From Chytridium lagenaria (taxonomy: Eukaryota > Chytridiomycota > Chytridiomycetes > Chytridiales > Chytridiaceae): a stretch of DNA of 64,000 nucleotides. Location of the stretch: NCBI GenBank assembly GCA_025449115.1, contig JAHLKC010000095.1:62001-126000 (forward strand), given 5' to 3'. The notes under the pieces were generated by a model. That model was given only the letters and a program-made list of their open reading frames with translations. It was not told the origin of the DNA and searched no databases. The translations under genes and the position numbers were made by a program. Positions 10,584-22,700 of this stretch are shown here, in pieces (positions within the stretch are counted from its first letter, which is position 1; every line of letters begins with the position of its first letter).

Positions 10584-13379
10584 ATGTCATTGAATATGCT
10601 AGAGTCAGCATTAAAGGCTGTCCAGAGGGGTGATGATGATCACGAGTCTATTCAGAGTGTAGCAGATCAAAGTAGGAATTGAATTTATTATTATTATATA
10701 TATTATATATATTATATGTATTATATATATTACTATTCATTTATACTAATCAATACTAATATACTATAATGATATGATTAGTCTTGAATGCAGATCCAAC
10801 GGATAAGGGTTTATATTAAAGGCAAGTAGTTTGTTTATTATTTATTAATTAATTAATTATTTGTTTATTTATTTATTTATTCATATTACTATTACTGTTA
10901 CTATTACTAGTAGTACTATTCTTATTATTATTATTATTGTTATTACTAGTATCACTGTTACTAGTGTTATTATTCATATTATTACTATTACTACTACTAC
11001 TACTATTACTACTACTATTACTACTAGTATTACTATTCCTATTACTATTACAACTATTCCTATTTATTTACTTACTACTCATGTTTACTATTACTATTAC
11101 TATGTCTTCCTAATTCTATTTATTCTATCGACTATTTAAAAAAGGGTTGTTGCTTTAATCAAACTGGATCGCTTCAAGGACGCCATCACCGTCATCACAT
11201 CCGCCTCATCCGACATGCAACAGGAGGTGCTCTTTGAGCACGCCTATGCTCTCTACAGGGAGCATCGTCATCAAGACTGTGCTCACATTATCAAACAGTT
11301 GAAGGAATGGGGAGGTGGGGGTGGTGAGAGGAAAAGTGACTTGTTGCATTTAGAGTTGCAGTTGGTAATGCATCTTTTTCTTCTTCTTCTTTCCTTTTAT
11401 TTATATATTTATTTCTATTTATTTATTTCTATTTATTTATATCTATTTATATTTATAATTCCTACTTTTTTCTAGCTCTACCGCACAGAACAGTACAATG
11501 AAACACCAACCGTATGCTCAGACATCATCTCTCATCTCTACAAGGATGACCCTTACATTTCGGAAATCTTGACCAACCTCAACGCCGTCAAAGTCTTTGC
11601 ACCCTCCCTGATGCCATCCAGATTCCGGTCCTGGATACCCCCGAAACCTACGAAACAGCTTACAACCGTGCCTGCATGTATATTGCTCAAATGAATTCAC
11701 GCAAGCCGAGAAATGGTTAGAGGTGGCAAAGAGTATGTATTTGTTTGTGTTTTTATTTTTTAAATGATGAGAGAGTGTGTATTGATTGATGACACGCCGC
11801 CGTTATTTTCTTGTTTTTAATTATTTTTTATTTAGAACGATGCATGGATGTGTTGAGAGCTGATGGATGCTCGGAAGAGACAATCACCAAAGAGTTGACC
11901 GGGATTGTGACGCAGTTGGCGTATGTCTACCAGAAACTGGGTAGAGTGGCCGAAGCTGAACAATTGTATTTGAGTATTCTCAATCAAAAGTATGTATTGA
12001 CTTGATTTCTTTTTACTTTTATCTATTACTATTATGATCTCTTGATTTATTTATTTATTTTATTTATAGATTGAGTGATAGCGCCGTGATGGCGATTGCT
12101 TCAAACAACCTTGTGGCGATAAGAGGACACAAGGATTTGTTTGATAGCGTCAAACGGTATCGATCTACCGTGGCCAAAGGGTTGGACAAAAAGTTGACTA
12201 CGGCACAACGAAAGACCATTGCGTTGAATGGATGCGTATTGTCCTTGTTGATGAAAAAGGTACATATTCCTCCTTTTTTTAATTCCTATTCCTTTTTCAA
12301 TATACTCGTCTTCAACCACTATCCCAAAACCCTTTTTTATATTTTGTTTTTTTTTCGACGCGTTCCCCATCCCTTCATCATCATCGCGTTTTCCTAACAA
12401 AAACTTTCAAGTTCCCCCTCTGCAAAGACCAACTCCAAACCTTCCTCACCACCTTTGGTCCAGACCCCACCCACCATCTCCTCCACGCCACCCTCCTCCA
12501 CCAAACCGTCTCCCCCCAAACAGCCATCTCCTACCTGACCACCCACATCACCTCCACCCCGTCCTCTATTCCTCTTGTGTTGGCCGTTGTAGAGCTTTAT
12601 CTGGGTGTAGGTGATGTGGAGGCTGCTGTGGAGACGTTGGAGAGGTTTGTGGAGGGGGTGGGGTGGGTGCCGGCTTTGGTGGGGGTTTTGGCGGGGTTGT
12701 GGAGGGTTGGGAGGAGGGAGGAGAAGGCGGTGGAGGTTGTGGGGAGGGCGGTGGAGGCTTGGAAATTGGAGAATGTAAGTTTTTTTGGTTTTTTCCTCTT
12801 TTTTTTTTTTGGTGTTTTTTTTTTTTGGGGAGCGTCGCCCCCCCTTTTTTTTTGTTTGGATGCTGTAGTTTTCTTTTTCTTTTTCTTTTTTTTTCATTAC
12901 CCCTTTTTTCGTTTAACCCTTTGCTTTTGCAACTCTCTTTTCGTTCAACCCTTTTACTTTCTTTTCTTATAACCCTCTCCCATATAACCCCCTTACATTC
13001 TTTTCTTGCAACCCTCTTCCAACCCTCTCTCTCACAAAACTCACCCCATTCCCTTTCTCTTCTCACCACCCCCCTTCCAAAAAAAAACACAAAAGGCCCC
13101 CTCCTCCCTCCTCCGCCAAGCCGCGACCTTTAAACTCTCCACGCACCAATACCGATCCGCAGCGCAAGATTTTGAGGGGATTGTGAAGAGGGATGATGGG
13201 GATGTGGAGGCTTTGGCGGGACTTGTGAGGGCTTTTGTGGAGGTGGATGTGGATGTGGCGGAACGGTATGCGGCGTATTTGCCGGGGGTTTGGGGGGAGG
13301 TGGATGTGGATGGGGTTGAGAGGGAGGGGGGAGGAGGGGGAGGGAGAGGGGTGGGGAGATGAGGTTTGTGGTTTTGCAT

Positions 13380-13452
<73 letters not shown>

Positions 13453-14239
13453 TTTTTTTTTCGTTTTTTTTTTGACATTGGCGGTTATATTTTTTTTTTT
13501 CGTTTATTTTCATATTAATTTTTCTTGGTTTTCATTATAACTTCATGTTATCTTTTCTTGGTTTTTTTTTCCATCTAAACATTATCGTTTATTCTTTTTC
13601 GTGGTTTTTGATTAACATTGCCGTTCATCATATTTATTTTTTTTCGCGTTTCGTTGATTTCATTCACCACCTTTTTTTGTTTGTCTTTTCGATCATGATT
13701 CCATCCCCATCCATGTATCCCTGACACCTAACCCCATTCTCAGCGTCCCCACCCCCCAAAAGAAACTCAAAAAGCGTAAACCCAAGACCACCAAAGTATT
13801 TGATCGCAGCATCATCCCAGATCCAGGTACACCCACTTTCCCCCATTTCATGATCTTATGCTTTATGTAGAACGGTGGCTGCCTAACGGGAGCGGGCGGC
13901 GTTTAAGAAGAAGATGGGAGGAAGGAGCTTTTGAAGGGGACGCAGGGGGGGGTGGGGGGGGTGGGGGTTGGGGGGACGGGGAGTGCGAATATTGGGGGGA
14001 GGGGGGTGGGAAGGGGTGGGTGTGGGAGGGGATGTGGAGATGAAGGAGGTGGGAGGTGCGGGCTTAGGGAGTGGAGTGGGTGCGGGCTTAGGGAGTGGAG
14101 TGGGTGCGGGCTTAGGGAGTGGAGTGGGTGCGGGCTTAGGGAGTGGAGTGGGTGCGGGCTTAGGGAGTGGAGGGGGTGCGGGCTTAGGGAGTGGAGGGGG
14201 GAGTGGGAAGGTGAAGGGGAAGAAGAGGAAGTAGGGTGA
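10584..14239 (+). CDS. signal recognition particle subunit SRP72
   Basis: SRP72 is a TPR protein of the SRP ribonucleoprotein that targets secretory proteins to the ER; with SRP68 it binds the S-domain of SRP RNA. Exons readable by phase: 10584-10671, from 10782, 11145-11364, 11476-11732, 11834-11989, 12070-12259, 12412-12774, from 13096, 13744-13826, from 13871. TPR-like helices include VLFEHAYALYREHRHQDC and LAYVYQKLGRVAEAEQLYL, then NNLVAIRGHKDLFDSVKRY. The C-terminus has the family's RNA-binding signature: basic KKLKKRKPKTTKVFDRSIIP, then DPERWLP after the intron, RERAAFKKK and KGTQG. Frame corrections are needed near 11595, 11690, 13884 and 13928. The tail carries a coding minisatellite and a basic end. 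Confidence 0.85.
13380..13451. repeat. long poly-T tract in an SRP72 intron
   Basis: About 70 nt of almost pure T lie within the intron before the exon at 13744. Further T-runs follow to 13700. Such homopolymers are prone to length error in assemblies. Confidence 0.9.
14059..14206 (+). repeat. 24-bp coding minisatellite in SRP72 3' end
   Basis: The unit GGGCTTAGGGAGTGGAGTGG plus four bases repeats six times at 24-bp spacing. Being a multiple of three, it keeps frame in every reading frame. In one frame it encodes a Gly/Ser/Val/Ala/Leu octapeptide leading to a basic KVKGKKRK end. Confidence 0.85.
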
Positions 14240-14599
14240 ATAAGCCTAAAAACGTTTCATTTTCCATTGACTACCTTTTGGGATTGAGGGAATGAGTAGT
14301 GTGTGTATCCTTTTTTTTTTTTTTGTTGAAGCAGTGTTGATTTTTTGTGGAGGAGGTTGGTTTGCCTTTTTGCTTTTTGTTTTTTTTTTTTTTTTTTTTT
14401 TTTGGGAACGAGATTTTTTGGTTTGTTTGTTTGTTAGTTTTTTTTTGTTTTGGTGTGGGTTGGGTCTTTTTGTTTGCGTGTGTTTTGGGAGGGGTTAGGT
14501 TTGTTTGTGCACCTTTTTTTTTTTTGTGTGGAGAGTTTTTATTGCAAATAAATGCAGTTTTGTTTTTTTTCTCGATGGGTTGTGATGGGTGCGGCGGTA
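14240..14599. other. T-rich spacer between SRP72 and satellite
   Basis: Contains several T-runs and T/G-rich sequence, probably the SRP72 3' untranslated region and flank. No gene is seen. Confidence 0.5.
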
Positions 14600-17500
14600 T
14601 AGAGATTTATTGGTTTCGAGAATCCATGCGGGAGCGCGTCGTGCTGTTTATTTTTGGTGGGTGGCGATAAGGAGATTTATTGTATGGTATTTTTTCGCGG
14701 AACTATGCAGGAGTGCGTCGTGCTTTTTTATGTGTTGGTGGTGGGTGATAAGGAGATGTATTGTATGGTTTTTGTTTCGTGAATCAATGAGGAGTAATCG
14801 TGCTTTATATTTTTGGTATGCGGCAATATGGAGATGTATTGTAAGGTTTTTCGCGAATCAATGCAGGGGTGTGGTGTGCTTTTTATTTTTGGTGATGGTG
14901 TGTGTGATAAGGAGATTTATTGTAGATTTTTCGCGAATCCATGCGGGACTGCGTCGTGAATTTGGGTGTGCGGCGATGACGAGATACATTGTATGGTTTT
15001 TCGCGAATCAATGCGAGAGTGGGTCGGGAATTTTGGTGTGCAGCGATGACGAGATATAGTGCATGGTGTTTTCGCGAATCAATGCAGGAGTGTGGTGTGC
15101 TTTATTTTCTTGGTGATGGTTCGGTGATAAGGAGATGTATTGTAGATTTTTCGCGAATCCATGCGGGAGTGCGTTGTGAGTTTTGGTGTGCGGCGATGAC
15201 GAGATAGATTGCATGGTGTTTTCGCGAATCAATGTGGGAGTGTCTCGTGCTTTATATTTGTGGTGATGGTGTGGTGATAAGGAGATTTATTGTATGGTTT
15301 ATTTTTCGCGAATCCATCCGGAGTGCATCGTGAATTTTGTGTGCGGCGGCGATGACGGAGATGTATTGCATGGTTTTTCGCGAATCAATGCAGGAGTGTG
15401 TCGTGCTTTTTATTTGTGGTGATGGTGTGGTGATAAGGAGATTTATTGTAGATTTTAGCGAATCCATGCGGGAGTGCGTCGTGAAGTTTGGTGTGCGGCA
15501 ATGACGAGATAGATTGCATGGTGTTTTCGCGAATCCATGCAGGAGTGTGGTGTGCTTTTTATTTTTGGTGATGGTGTGATGATAAGGAGATTTATTGTAG
15601 ATTTTTCGCGAATCCATGCGGGAGTGCGTCGTGAATTTTGGTGTGCGGCGATGACGAGGTATATTGCATGGTGTTTCGCGAATCCATGCAGGAGTGTGGT
15701 GTGCTTTTTATTTTTGGTGATGGTGTGGTGATAAGGAGATTATTGTAGATTTTCGCGAATATATGCGGGAGTGCGTCGTGAATTTTGGTGTGCGGCGATG
15801 ACGAGATGTATTGCATGGTGTTTTCCGAATCAATGCAGGAGTGTGGTGTGCTTTTTATTTTTGGTGATGGTGTGGTGATAAGGAGATGTATTGTAGATTT
15901 TTCGCGAATATATGCGTGAGTGCGTTGTGAATTTTGGTGTGCGGCGATGACGAGATATAGTGCATGGTGTTTTCGCGAATCAATGCAGGAGTGTGGCGTG
16001 CTTTTTATTTTTGGTGATGGTGTGGTGATAAGGAGATGTATTGTAGAATTTTCGCGAATCCATGCGGGAGTGCGTCGTGTAATTTTGGTGTACGGCGATG
16101 ACGAGATATAATGCATGGTGTTTTCGCGAATCCAATGCAGGAGTATGTCGTGCTTTTTATTTTTGGTGATGGTGTGGTGATAAGGAGATGTATTGTAGAT
16201 TTTTCGCGAATCCATGCGAGAGTGTGTCGTGAATTTTGGTGTGCGGCGATGACGAGATAGATTGCATGGTGTTGTCGCGAATCAATGCAGGAGTGTGGTG
16301 TGCATTTTACTTTTGGTGTGCGGCCATAACGAGATATATTATGGATTTATTCGCGAATCAATGCGGGAGTGCGTCGTGAATTTTGGTGTACGCGTGATGA
16401 CGAATATAGTGCATGGTGTTTTCGCGAATCATGCAGGAGTGTGGCGTGCTTTTTATTTTGGTGATGGTGTGGTGATAAGGAGATTTATTGTATTTTATCG
16501 CGAATCCGTGCGGGAGTGCGTCGTGGAATTTTGGTGTGCGGCGATGACGAGATAGATTGCATGGTGTTTTCGCGAATCAATGCAGGAGTATGTCGTGCTT
16601 TTTATTTTTGGTGTGCGGCGATAAGGAGATTTATTGTAAATTTTTCGCGAATCCATGCGGGAGTGCGTGGCGTGCGGGGATTCGAGATAGATTGCATGGT
16701 GTTTTCGCGAATCAGTGCAGGAGTAGGTCGTGCATTTTATTTTTGGTGATGGTGTGGTGATAAGGAGATATATTGTATGGTTTTTTTTATCGCGAATCCA
16801 TGCGAGAGTGCGTCGTGAATTTTGGTGTGCGGCGATGACGAGATATAGTGCATGGTGTTTTCGCGAATCAATGCAGGAGTGTGTCGTGCTTTTTATTTGT
16901 GGTGATGGTGTGGTGATAAGGAGGTGTATTGTATGGTTTTTCGCGAATCCATGCGAGAGTGCGTCGTGAATTTTGGTGTGCGGCGATGACGAGATATAGT
17001 GCATGGTGTTTTCGCGAATCCATGCAGGAGTAGGTCGTGCTTTTTATTTTTGGTGATGGTGTGGTGATAAGGAGATGTATTGTAGATTTTTTCGCGAATC
17101 CATGCAGGAATGCGTCGTGAATTTGGGTGTGCGGCGATGACGAGATAGATTGCATGGTGTTTCGCGAATCCATGCAGGAGTGTGGTGTGCTTTTTATTTT
17201 GGTGATGGTGCGGTGATAAGGAGATTTATTGTATGGTTTTTTTTCGCGAATCCATGCGGGAGTGCGTGGTGAATTTTGGTGTGCGGCGATGACGAGATAG
17301 ATTGCATGGTGTTTTCGCGAATCAACGCAGGAGTGTGGTGTTCTTTATTTTTTGGTGATGGTGTGGTGATAAGGAGATGTATTGTAGGTTTTTTCGCGAA
17401 TCCATGCGTGAGTGCGTCGTGAATTTGGGTGTGCGGCGATGACGAGATAGATTGCATGGTGTTTTCGCGAATCAATGCAGGAGTATGTCGTGCTTTTTAT

Positions 17501-19567
17501 TTTTGGTGATGGTGTGGTGATAAGGAGATATATTGTATTTTTAGCGAATCCGTGCGGGAGTGCGTCGTGAATTTTGGTGTGCGGCGATGACGAGGTATAC
17601 TGCATGGTGTTTTCGCGAATCAATGCAGGAGTAGGTCGTGCTTTTTATTTTGATGATGGTGTGGCGATAAGGAGATGTATTGTAGATTTTTCGCGAATCC
17701 ATGCGGGAGTGCGTCGTGAATTTTGGTGTGCAGGATAACGAGATATATTGCATGGTGTTTTCGCGAATCAATGCAGGAGTGTGGTGTGCTTTATATTTGT
17801 GGTGATGGTGTGGTGATAAGGAGATTTATTGTAGATTTTGCGTGAATCCGTGCGTGAGTGCGTTGTGAATTTTGGTGTGCGGCGATGACGAGATATATTG
17901 CATGGTGTTTTCGCGAATCAATGCAGGAGTGTGGTGTGCTTTTTATTTTTGGTGATGGTGCGGCGATAAGGAGATTTATTGTATTTTTAGCGAATCCATG
18001 CGGGAGTGCGTCGTGAATGTTGGTGTGCGGCGATACGAGATAGATTGCATGGTGTTTTCGCGAATCAATGCAGGAGTGTGGTCTGCTTTATATTATTGGT
18101 GTGTGGTGATAAGGAGATTTATTGTAGATTTTTCGCGAATCCATGCGGGAGTGCGTTGTGAATTTGGGTGTGCGGCGATGACGAGATATATTGCATGGTG
18201 TTTTCGCGAATATGCAGGAGTGTGATGTGCTTTATATTTTTGGTGATGGTGTGGTGATAAGGAGATATATTGTAGATTTTTCGCGAATCCATGTGAGAGT
18301 GCGTCGTGGAATTTTGGTGTGCGGCGATGACGAGATAGATTGTATGGTGTTGTCGCGAATCAATGCAGGAGTGTGGTGTGCTTTTTATTTTTGGTGATGG
18401 TGTCGGTGATAAGGAGATGTTATTGTAGATTTTTCGAATCCATGCGGGAGTGCGTCGTGAATTTTGGTGTGCGGCGATGACGAGATGGATTGCATGGTGT
18501 TTTCGCGAATCAATGCAGGAGTGTGGTGTGCTTTATTTGCTTGGTGATGGTTCGGTGATAAGGAGATTTATTGTAGATTTTTAGCGAATCCGTGCGTGAG
18601 TGCGTCGTGAATTTTGGTGTGCGGCGATGACGAGATATAGTGCATGGTGTTTTCGCGAATCAAGGCAGGAGTGTGGTGTGCTTTTTTATTTTTGGTGATG
18701 GGTGTGGTGATAAGGAGATTTATTGTAGATTTTTCGCGAATCCATGCGGGAGTGCCCTCGTGAACTTCGGTGTGCGGCGATGACGAGATAGATTGCATGG
18801 TGTTTTCGCAAATCAATGTGGGAGTATGTCGTGCTTTTTTATTTTTGGTGCGCGGCGATAAGGAGATTTATTGTAGATTTTTCGCGAATCCATGCGGGAG
18901 TGCGTCGTGAATTTCGGTGTGCAGGGATTACGAGATATATTGCATGATGTTGTCGCGAACCCATGCAGGAGTGTGGTGTGCTTTTTATTTTTGGTGATGG
19001 TGTGGTGATAAGGAGATATATTGTATGGTGTTTTTTGTCGCGAATCCATGCGGAGTGCGTCGTGAATTTGGGTGTGCGGCGATAACGAGATATAGTGCAT
19101 GGTGTTTTCGCGAATCAATGCAGGAGTGTGGTGTGCTTTTTATTTGTGGTGATGGTATGGTGATAAGGAGATTTATTGTAGATTTTTCGCGAATCCATGC
19201 GGGAGTGCGTCGTGAATTTGGGTGTGCGGCGATGACGAGATATAGTGCATGGTGTTTTCGCGAATCAATGCAGGAGTGTAGTGTGCTTTTTATTCTTGGT
19301 GATGGTGTGGTGATAAAGAGATTTATTGTAGATTTTTCGCGAATCTATGCGGGAATGCGTTGTGAATTTTGGTGTGCGGGGATGACGAGATAGATTGCAT
19401 GGTGTTTTCGCGAATCAATGCAGGAGTGTGGTGTGCTTTTTATTTTTGGTGATGGTGTGGTGATAAGGAGATTTATTGTAGATTTTTCGCGAATCCATGC
19501 GAGAGTGCGTCGTGAATTTGGGTGTGCGGCGATGACGAGGTAGATTGCATGGTGTTTTCGTGAATCA
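14600..19567. repeat. 5-kb satellite: 75-bp monomers in 149-bp A/B dimers
   Basis: Roughly 65 monomers of 66-83 bp are each anchored by TTCGCGAATC(A/C)ATGC. Two monomer classes alternate through most of the array. Class A ends in GTGCTTTTTATTTTTGGTGA and GGTGATAAGGAGAT. Class B reads GTCGTGAATTTTGGTGTGCG and GATGACGAGATAGATTGCAT. The first four monomers (14,619-14,930) are all A-like, so the array starts monomeric and becomes dimeric. It stops abruptly at 19,567 inside a unit, where an unrelated repeat begins. Many open frames on both strands are by-products of the repeat. Confidence 0.92.
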
Positions 19568-19577
19568 AGACGGCAAC

Positions 19578-19667
19578 TGGTGCGGTCTCTGAGTTACTCA
19601 AAGGGTACGTGAGTATATTTATGGATTTTTTATTTTCGGCTGTCACTTAAAATCCACTTGGTCTTTT
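19578..19667 (+). repeat. 90-bp repeat shared with 21,914-22,015
   Basis: The stretch starting ATCAAGACGGCAACTGG and running to CACTTGGTCTTTT matches 21,914-22,015 with a few differences. It directly follows the satellite and precedes the fold-back element. Confidence 0.75.
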
Positions 19668-20703
19668 GTGAATTTCTCTCTATGGCCACCTCTGCTAACC
19701 CCCGGCATACAGAGGTAGAGAACCACATAATAGGTGACAAGACTAGCGTCTAGGAGGTACTCCTAGATTAAGAGTCAAGCCCTATTCTGCCCTTAGTGAC
19801 AGCAGGGATTTAAGTTGCTGTGGTTCTGCTCTAAAACTAATCTACATGAAAGAAAGGAAGGAAAAAGGAAGGAAAAAGGTACTCAGGCGGAGATCCAATG
19901 AACCAGAGTGGAAGGGTCATCAAGGAGGGAGTCCATCTCGCTCTTAGTAGTGTACAAGGCTCGTAATTGCCGAAATAAGCCGTTTTAACATGTTCTCATC
20001 TGATCTCTTCTACCTAAGGCCCTGCTCATACTTCACTCCCACTCACAGGCAACTAAATAGCCAGTCATTGCAATCAAGAAAAGAACAGAGATGGTTTTAC
20101 TACCCAAACCTTTGAAGGAATCTGTCTATCCAGGGCTCAGTCCTTCTTAGACTCAAGTGTCTTGGTTCAAGCTGCAGTCTCTCCCCAGCAGCGTAATCCC
20201 TGAGCGCCCGCAGGTACAACTAAATAACACAATATTGAATAACAGAAGAATGAAGAAAGCATGGCCCAAGGGCAGCCATCCCTGGATGTATGGGTGGGAT
20301 CAATCCAGGACTACAGAGGTATACGTAAATCTATTCAACTTTCTACAAATAATAAAACAATCCATAAAGGGGAATCAAATGTCAACAACAGGCATCTCGA
20401 CCAACGTGGTAGCATGTCACAAGTTGGCACACCACGTTGACCACCCGTCTTTCTTAAAAACCTCTTTGTATCTATGGGGAAAGTATGAAAACCCCAGAGA
20501 GGGAAAAGAATGGAACGGGAACAAGGAAATTAGGATAAAAGCACAATGTCTACAGCAACTTAAATCCCCGCTGTCACTAAAGGCAGAATAGGGCTTAACT
20601 CTTGACCTACGAGTACATCCTAGGTGCTAGTTTTGAATTTACTATGTGTTTCTCTACCTTTGTATGCCGGGCTGAGCAGAGGGGGCCATATAGAGAATTT
20701 CAC
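19668..20703. mobile_element. fold-back/TIR element with about 150-bp inverted ends
   Basis: The left arm 19,668-19,821 (starting GTGAATTTCTCTCTATGGCC) is the reverse complement of 20,552-20,703 at roughly 85-90% identity by eye. The 730-bp centre has no convincing protein. Part of the centre (19,974-20,555) recurs without the arms at 22,293-22,700 plus 46,731-46,905. No target duplication is obvious. It is probably a non-autonomous class II or fold-back element. Confidence 0.75.
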
Positions 20704-21913
20704 ACTAGATTGTCGTGAACATCATATCATACCTTTTGGTTTGCCTGATGTTTTTATTTCCATTTGAAAACAATTTCTAAAAATGAATGTCAATTGATAA
20801 TGTTTACAATGTTTGTACAATCTTATGCGCATATTCTTCACTTCAACTTATTTCCAGAGCTTGCGTAATTGCCCTCTTCCTCATTGCCCACGTCATAATC
20901 TTTTGGCAATCCTTGTTTGACTGATCCATCTCTTTGTCAATACCGCCATAAGTTTCTTGAATTTCTTCTTGTCACCACTATCACTATCACAATCAATATC
21001 ACTCTCCACCACTGACTTAATCTTCTTTGCTGATGCCTGATCGCGTCTGCCTCTATACAGGTTCTAAACAAAACGATAAATATACAAGCAGATTTAGTTA
21101 AATACAAAAACAAATAATCAAGGGAAAGCACTTAAAAAAAATGTGTCCCCACCTTCAAAGCGACGTTTGTGGAATTTTTGGTTGGTGTTTAATTTCTTGG
21201 ACATTGTTGTCGATCATGTCATATCCGTTTCACTTTTGGCCACCTTGTCATCACTAACAACCTATTTTTGGGAAGGTTAGTATCCATATACCCTAACCCT
21301 ACTATGGTGTGTAAAAATATTATATGTTACCTTAGGCATTGCGGCTCTTTTGGAATTTGTTTCCCTTGTTCCTATATTCCCTTCTGAACCTTTGTATATG
21401 TTTCATGTAGGGTTAGGGGAAAAAAGGACTGAGCAAACATGGAGGTAGATGAGAGCGAATTAAACAATTAACATTGCCTCAACTCTTACCTTTACCGCAG
21501 CTTTTTTTGCGTCCTTGCAGGGTTTAAATTGCGCTCAGCGTCATTCTCCTTCCTGCAATTTACCTATGGAAACGTTGAGAACAAAAAAAAAGTCTTATCT
21601 TTCCCTAAGTACCGCATTGATGAAAACTTTTCTATAACGTTTTTTTTCCCAACAGATGTGTTTTGTTACACAGCAAACTGAAAAATGCCGGATGATCCGG
21701 CTGGTTGCAAGCTGGGAGTATGCTGCCGGTTACTGCCGGCTTATTCCGAGCCGGTCATGTTCAAGTGAAGATTGAGACAAAAATCTTGAGCCAATCAAAA
21801 AATTTGAATAATGAAAAATAGTTATATTGGATCACAAATGCCGGCAAGATCCCAGCAAGATGTCTGCCAATTCTATTTGAGCAGAGGGATGGCAGCTGGA
21901 TGGCAGCTAGATG
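20704..21913. other. spacer with traces of a spliced minus-strand gene
   Basis: On the minus strand, pieces such as SDIDCDSDSGDKKKFKKLMA (near 20,960) and GNIGTRETNSKRAAMPK before a GTAACA donor (near 21,340) look like exons of a decayed gene, perhaps a transposon accessory protein. No complete frame exists. From 21,680 short CCGGC and GGATGGCAGCT repeats appear. Confidence 0.25.
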
Positions 21914-22254
21914 GCATCAAGACGGCAACTGGTGGCGGTCTCAGAGTTACACAAAGGGTACGTGATTATATTTATGAATTTTAATTTTTGGCTGTCACTT
22001 AAACATTCACTTAGTCTTTCGCTTCTTGGCACCTTTCTGCTTTGTATTGTCCGTGCCGCCACTGACCCCTCCGCTTATGTGACACTCCCTCCTGATGCCT
22101 CAACGTTATCCCTGTCATCAACACTTGCCCCTTCTTCTTTAACCGTCCTCTTTTTGTTTGTTGTAACTAATAAGGTGGGGTTAGCAACATAAAACTTCAT
22201 TAAAAATACCTTTGGACGGCGGATCAAGTACGGGTTGGGATGGAGCAATAACAT

Positions 22255-22700
22255 CCAGGTGTAGGGCATTGTACAAAGCCTCATCATCTCCACAATAAGC
22301 CATTTTACCATGTTCTCATCTGATCTCTTCTACCTAAGGCCCTGCTCATGCCGCACTCCACTCACAGGCAACTAGATGGCCAATCATCGCAATTGAGAAT
22401 AGAACAGAGGTGGTTATACTACCCAAGCCTTTGAAGGAATCATGCCACAGAGGTGTCTATCCAGGACTCAGGCCTTCTTAGACTCAAGTGTATTGGTTCA
22501 AGGTGTAGTCTCCCCCAGGGGCGTAATCCCCAACTGCCACGCAGGTACAACTAAATAACACAATATTGAATAACAGAAGAATGAAGAAAGCATGGCCCAA
22601 GGGCAGCCATGCCTGGATGGGGATCAATCCAGGACTACAGAGGTGCATGTACTATTCAACTTTCTACAATAATAAAACAGTACATAAAGGGAAATCGATG
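22255..22700 (+). repeat. left part of a repeat copy split by the outer retrotransposon
   Basis: Matches the centre of the fold-back element (19,974-20,385), for example AATAACAGAAGAATGAAGAA. It resumes at 46,731-46,905 (matching 20,385-20,555) after the outer element and its 4-bp duplication. Joining the two sides reproduces the order in the uninterrupted copy, which proves the insertion. Confidence 0.85.

Noticed and set aside
12394..13520. Long Lys-rich minus-strand frames opposite SRP72
   Set aside because: They are translations of T-runs and SRP72 exons on the other strand.
14600..19567. Many open frames of 60-207 codons on both strands across the satellite
   Set aside because: They arise because the repeat unit lacks stops in several frames; sequences simply repeat and drift, with no independent coding signal.
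22075..22311. Minus-strand 78-codon frame
   Set aside because: Short, in a decayed repeat region, with no recognisable motif.
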